Shown here: in pieces, positions 60,796 to 64,000 of the stretch
Position numbering within the stretch: position 1 is the first letter of the stretch
Layout of the letters: every line of letters begins with the position of its first letter
Assembly (NCBI RefSeq): GCF_002162375.1
Contig: NZ_CP021425.1
Span: 434,001 to 498,000 of the forward strand
From: Oleiphilus messinensis
Lineage (GTDB): Bacteria; Pseudomonadota; Gammaproteobacteria; Pseudomonadales; Oleiphilaceae
Reading direction: 5' to 3'
DNA: 64,000 nt
Notes under the pieces: generated by a model
The model's input: only the letters and a program-made list of their open reading frames with translations
Told to the model about the DNA's origin: nothing
The model's database searches: none
Translations under genes and position numbers: made by a program

Positions 60796-61959
60796 TTAAC
60801 TTGATCCGAACGAAGCGTTCTCAGGGGCAGGGATATTAAATTTATCGGTTAACGTGAGCTGCCCTGCTGCCGAATCCAGATTCAAATTAAAGCGAGCCAG
60901 AAAACTCATGCCAAGCAGCCCGTCCAGATTATTACCCAGAGGTTGATTGAGAATGGCCACTTCAACATCATGTGCAGTAATCCCCGCGACGGTTATGGTG
61001 GAAACTTTTGCCAAATAGCCCGTGGTGAGTCCGTTGGCGGTGAGAAATTGAACCGGGCGACCTTGTTTTTCAAGCCCTAAACGCCGCGCGAGTTCGGGGG
61101 TTACCGTCACCATTGCGGCACCGGTATCGACGACAAAGTTTGCGCTGTGCTCGTGGTTGACTGTGCTGGTCACTTTAATGGTATTGCCGCCAGGTGGGAA
61201 CTTGATGATGCCCGCCACTCTTTGTTTTTCAATGACACAATCCCCTTTCTGGAAGAAGTCATCCAGCATGAAGTTAATTTTGGCATTCGTGCGGAGTTCG
61301 GGAAACTCAGACATATACCGGTTGAGCTCAATATAGGCTTCACAGTATTGGGCTGCAGAGCTTAGCAGGGTGACCACATTCATAGGAATTTTACTCAGCC
61401 TGGGGGCCAGTTTGAGCGCCTGACGATAATTGAGTACAGCTTGTTCCGTTTCTCGGAGCGACTCATGCAGTTGCCCTTTCCAGATCCAATAGTCTTTGTT
61501 GTAAGGATCAGCCTTAATCAGTGCTTCGGTATCCAGAATGGCTTTGTTTAACTGCCCGTTTTGCTTGTGAATATGCAAGCTGATAAGGCGAATATCAAGA
61601 ACTTCGTGGCAGGCTTGCAAGTAGTTAGCCGCCACCTTCAGTGCCGCAGTATCATCTCGCTCCCGTTGCAGGTGGCGTATCAGTTGATAATGTAATGCCG
61701 CATTGCAGGGCGCATTTTCTGCAGCACGGGTCAGGGTTGCTGTTTCATTGAAGTACACCGTATAAATCAAGACTGCACACAGGATACTTGAGGTTAAGGT
61801 CGCCAATAACAGAGTCGTAATACGACGGCTTTTTCTGCAATGAGCACAGTGCAAGCGTCCAGCCTGTTGTTTATCGCATTCGTCACAAACGGGGGTGAGA
61901 CAGCGGGTACAAACGGAATTATGGGGTTGGGGGCCGTGTTGAGAACAGTCCATGATCAT
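60796..61959 (-). CDS. membrane protein with zinc finger, TPR and retropepsin-like domain
   Basis: This 387-residue protein combines three parts. Residues 1-45 hold a B-box-like zinc finger (CSQHGPQPHNSVCTRC, VCDECDK, LHCAHCRKS). One membrane helix follows at about 48-68 (TTLLLATLTSSILCAVLIY). TPR-like helices lie at about 80-235 (AILDTEALIKADPYNKDYWIWKG, AVLNYRQALKLAPRL). A clan-AA aspartic-protease domain at about 260-375 has the catalytic Asp in FVVDTGAAMVTVTPELARRLG and the later LDGLLGMSFLARFNL. The protease should lie in the periplasm and the finger in the cytoplasm. AGGAGG lies seven bases before ATG 61959. It stands alone. Confidence 0.85.
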   Translation of the reverse strand: MIMDCSQHGPQPHNSVCTRCLTPVCDECDKQQAGRLHCAHCRKSRRITTLLLATLTSSILCAVLIYTVYFNETATLTRAAENAPCNAALHYQLIRHLQRERDDTAALKVAANYLQACHEVLDIRLISLHIHKQNGQLNKAILDTEALIKADPYNKDYWIWKGQLHESLRETEQAVLNYRQALKLAPRLSKIPMNVVTLLSSAAQYCEAYIELNRYMSEFPELRTNAKINFMLDDFFQKGDCVIEKQRVAGIIKFPPGGNTIKVTSTVNHEHSANFVVDTGAAMVTVTPELARRLGLEKQGRPVQFLTANGLTTGYLAKVSTITVAGITAHDVEVAILNQPLGNNLDGLLGMSFLARFNLNLDSAAGQLTLTDKFNIPAPENASFGSS

Positions 61960-62126
61960 GATTACACCTCCTGTGTAGGGTTGATGGTGAAAGTTTAACA
62001 GAAGCAATGGCATTTGTATCAAATACGTGCCGGTATCAACATAGGTTAATGTTTTTCGCGAGACCAGCCAGTATTATCTTCCGTCAACAGACCCCAATCT
62101 TGGCTTAGCGTAAAAGGAAAAAAAGT

Positions 62127-62939
62127 ATGTCACCGCATGAAATCGCCCAATTGTATCGAGATGAGCTACAGCTGACCCCGGGCTCCGCTGATCTCAAACT
62201 GCTGCAGGACATTCAAAGCCGCCATAATGAGCTGTTCAGTTTCACGAGTCTTGCTGCCGCTTTGGGGCGGGATATTCGAGTCGACAGCGACTCTGTCTAC
62301 GAAAAAATAATGGTAAACCGGCTGGGAGGCTATTGTTTTGAACATAACAAACTGGTCTATGATGTTTTAGTCGGATTCGGCTTTGCAGTTCGAATCGCCA
62401 TGGGGCGGGTGGTGTATAACGAAAATGTTGATCGACCCAGGACCCATCGCCTATCGATTGTCACGCTGAACGGGGAGCGTTATCTCGTGGACGCGGGATT
62501 CGGTCATTTCTGTCCGCGGTTTCCAGTGAAAATGGAGCCGGGTCTGGAACAGGATCAGGGGGACGGGATATTTCGTATTGCCCGATTGGCGTCCGACCAG
62601 TATGGGCTGCAAATCTGGAAAGAGGGTGACTTTTTCACGTTGTACACATTTGATGATGGAATCTATACCGAAGCGGATTGCTTGCTCGGAAATTTCTATT
62701 CCCACAAACACCCGACAGCGGTGTTTGCAAATAACCTGGTCGCCAGCCGCAAAACGCCGACGTTAACTTATTCGCTCCGTAATAGTGAATTACACTTGAT
62801 TCGATCCGAAGGCTCAACAATTGAACAAATCACAAGTGTTGAACAACTTCATCGAATCTTAACCGAGCTTTTTTTACTCAATGTCGACGAACAACTTTGT
62901 GATCAATTGTATGCTCGATTTATTGCTTCTACACTATGA
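62127..62939 (+). CDS. arylamine N-acetyltransferase
   Basis: This 270-residue enzyme transfers acetyl groups from acetyl-CoA to arylamines or hydrazines. The catalytic triad is complete: Cys in RLGGYCFEHNKL, His in RTHRLSIV and Asp in YLVDAGFGH. The N-terminal helical domain and beta-barrel domain follow the usual order and the length fits. The sequence is diverged from the enteric NhoA type. AAAGGA lies nine bases before ATG 62127. It stands alone, facing away from the retropepsin-like gene. Confidence 0.92.
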   Translation: MSPHEIAQLYRDELQLTPGSADLKLLQDIQSRHNELFSFTSLAAALGRDIRVDSDSVYEKIMVNRLGGYCFEHNKLVYDVLVGFGFAVRIAMGRVVYNENVDRPRTHRLSIVTLNGERYLVDAGFGHFCPRFPVKMEPGLEQDQGDGIFRIARLASDQYGLQIWKEGDFFTLYTFDDGIYTEADCLLGNFYSHKHPTAVFANNLVASRKTPTLTYSLRNSELHLIRSEGSTIEQITSVEQLHRILTELFLLNVDEQLCDQLYARFIASTL

Positions 62940-63166
62940 ACTACCCAAGCTTTAGATTGGTACGATTGTTGGGCTGAATATAGGTTGGGCATTTATCGAC
63001 CCGTTTGAGGTGCTCTGAGGTAATTTGAAACACGAGCGCAGGAGAATCAATTGTGGTCGAAATTTGATCGTTTCCTTTATGCCGCGCTTGTGCTAATCTT
63101 CGCGCTTTCGAGCCCAAGGAGTCTCTCCCCATGGCATTTACCGCCATATCCGGGGAGGTTACTCTT

Positions 63167-63919
63167 ATGGCAAACTCCAATCAGTTGTATGCGCAACTGG
63201 CCTCTTATTACGATCACTTTTGTCATCATATCGACTATGATGAGCAGTCGGCATTTATCCAGCGTGCAATGCAATGTTTCATGCTTTCAGGTGGAGCTCA
63301 GTATCTGGATCTGGCCTGTGGTAGCGGTCAGCTCCTGGCGTTGATGCACGCCCGCGGACACACTGTATCAGGCTTGGACAATAGCAAAGAAATGCTAAGC
63401 CAGGCTCACCAGCGTTGCCCGGAGGCTGATCTTAAACTTTGTGATCTGGCGCAATTTCAATTTCCCACCTCGTTTGACGTGATTACCTGTTTGCTCTATT
63501 CCATGCATTACAGCCATCCACTGAAAAACATGTTTTCGGCGATGGAATGTGCCTTTCAGGCATTGAAGTCAGGCGGTATTTATCTTTTCGATCTGGTTGA
63601 TAAAAAAGGTATCGCTAATGATAACGGGATTATGAATCGGCTGGATATCGGGTCGGAGCTGCTATCCTTCCAGTCCCGCTGGTGGTATCGCGGAGAAGGA
63701 GATGTGCTGGATCTGTATTTGTCTATTATCCGTGAAGCAAAGGGCCAAACGGATCGTTGGGATGACCATCATTTAATGACCGCAGTCAGTATACCTGTCG
63801 TAGTGGAGCAGTTGAAGTCAATTGGTTTTGAGGTCTTTGTGCTGGAGCGGGATTTTTCCAGTCTACGGGAATGGAATGGTCTTTCGGATAACGTTTTAGT
63901 TGTGGCGCGTAAACCTTGA
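63167..63919 (+). CDS. class I SAM-dependent methyltransferase
   Basis: The 250-residue protein starts MANSNQLYAQLASYYDHF. It has the SAM motif YLDLACGSGQLLALMHARG, VSGLDNSKEMLSQAHQRCP (acidic motif II), DVITCLLYSMHYSH and GGIYLFDLVDKKG. The layout is that of the methyltransferase-25 group acting on small molecules; the substrate is unknown. GGAGG lies eight bases before ATG 63167; a longer frame opens at 63131 but without a site. A terminator hairpin follows directly. Confidence 0.87.
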   Translation: MANSNQLYAQLASYYDHFCHHIDYDEQSAFIQRAMQCFMLSGGAQYLDLACGSGQLLALMHARGHTVSGLDNSKEMLSQAHQRCPEADLKLCDLAQFQFPTSFDVITCLLYSMHYSHPLKNMFSAMECAFQALKSGGIYLFDLVDKKGIANDNGIMNRLDIGSELLSFQSRWWYRGEGDVLDLYLSIIREAKGQTDRWDDHHLMTAVSIPVVVEQLKSIGFEVFVLERDFSSLREWNGLSDNVLVVARKP

Positions 63920-63924
63920 TTAAA

Positions 63925-63950
63925 AAAGGGAAACCGCTCGGTTTCCCTTT
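63925..63950 (+). terminator. terminator hairpin after the last methyltransferase gene
   Basis: An eleven-base perfect stem AAAGGGAAACC/GGTTTCCCTTT closes the loop GCTC, five bases after the stop. The remaining bases to 64000 show nothing. Confidence 0.7.
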
Positions 63951-64000
63951 GATGCACGTCTCTTGGAAAGAGCTTTGTGCGGAGCGCTGTAGTAGCGACT

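Overview
The window looks like chromosomal DNA of a free-living, mid-GC gammaproteobacterium, probably an aquatic Pseudomonadales/Oceanospirillales-type organism. The support is a RlmG 23S rRNA methyltransferase, FolX, a PA2778/PA2779-type pair, 7TMR-DISM diguanylate cyclases, KatG and a PspA/YiaA unit. No rRNA, tRNA, CRISPR array or prophage was seen. The genus cannot be fixed from the sequence alone.

Left part (1-15 kb): a cut-off alpha/beta hydrolase, an EAL-YkuI_C c-di-GMP protein and an HI0933-type flavoprotein. They are followed by an AT-rich accessory stretch (about 3.2-7.7 kb) with a SUKH/SMI1 protein, a small membrane protein, a signal-less peptidoglycan-binding protein overlapping a lipoprotein gene (candidate effector and immunity protein), and a Sel1-repeat protein. 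Next come a GDP-mannose 3,5-epimerase, katG behind an OxyR-like site, a periplasmic binding protein, and an IS607-type element (serine recombinase plus a TnpB without zinc-finger cysteines) bounded by 11-bp inverted repeats.

Middle (15-43 kb): mostly core and signalling genes. These are DUF3422, two 7TMR-DISM diguanylate cyclases flanking rlmG and two PEGA lipoproteins, a spermidine-synthase-like protein, a KamA-type lysine aminomutase, folX-folE behind an unusual 19-bp tandem-repeat leader, a CheY-like receiver, a lipoprotein near an 11-G run, and pspA-yiaA divergent from an XRE regulator. Then follow two alpha/beta hydrolases, another GGDEF protein, a decayed AEC permease, a GGDEF-EAL protein and the PA2779/PA2778 pair. 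Five proteins for c-di-GMP turnover lie within the first 40.5 kb.

Right part (42-64 kb): arsM-arsC with no arsR or efflux gene, leuA divergent from an Lrp/AsnC gene across a perfect palindrome, serC, a cytochrome c lipoprotein, a large hybrid histidine kinase, an aldonolactone-oxidase-type flavoprotein overlapping in context with a DSD1-type PLP enzyme, a beta-lactamase-fold esterase, and a uracil-catabolism cluster. That cluster has a fungal-type cytosine deaminase divergent from URC1 (GTP cyclohydrolase II-like), URC4 (DUF1688) and uracil phosphoribosyltransferase. It predicts cytosine -> uracil -> UMP -> URC breakdown. The end holds a zinc-finger/TPR/retropepsin-like protein, an arylamine N-acetyltransferase and a methyltransferase.

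The most interesting items are the URC cluster with its own cytosine deaminase, the candidate effector-immunity pair, the folE leader repeats, the TnpB element, the lactone-oxidase/DSD1 pair and several perfect operator-like palindromes. All functions are read from sequence motifs and family knowledge; nothing was searched or computed.
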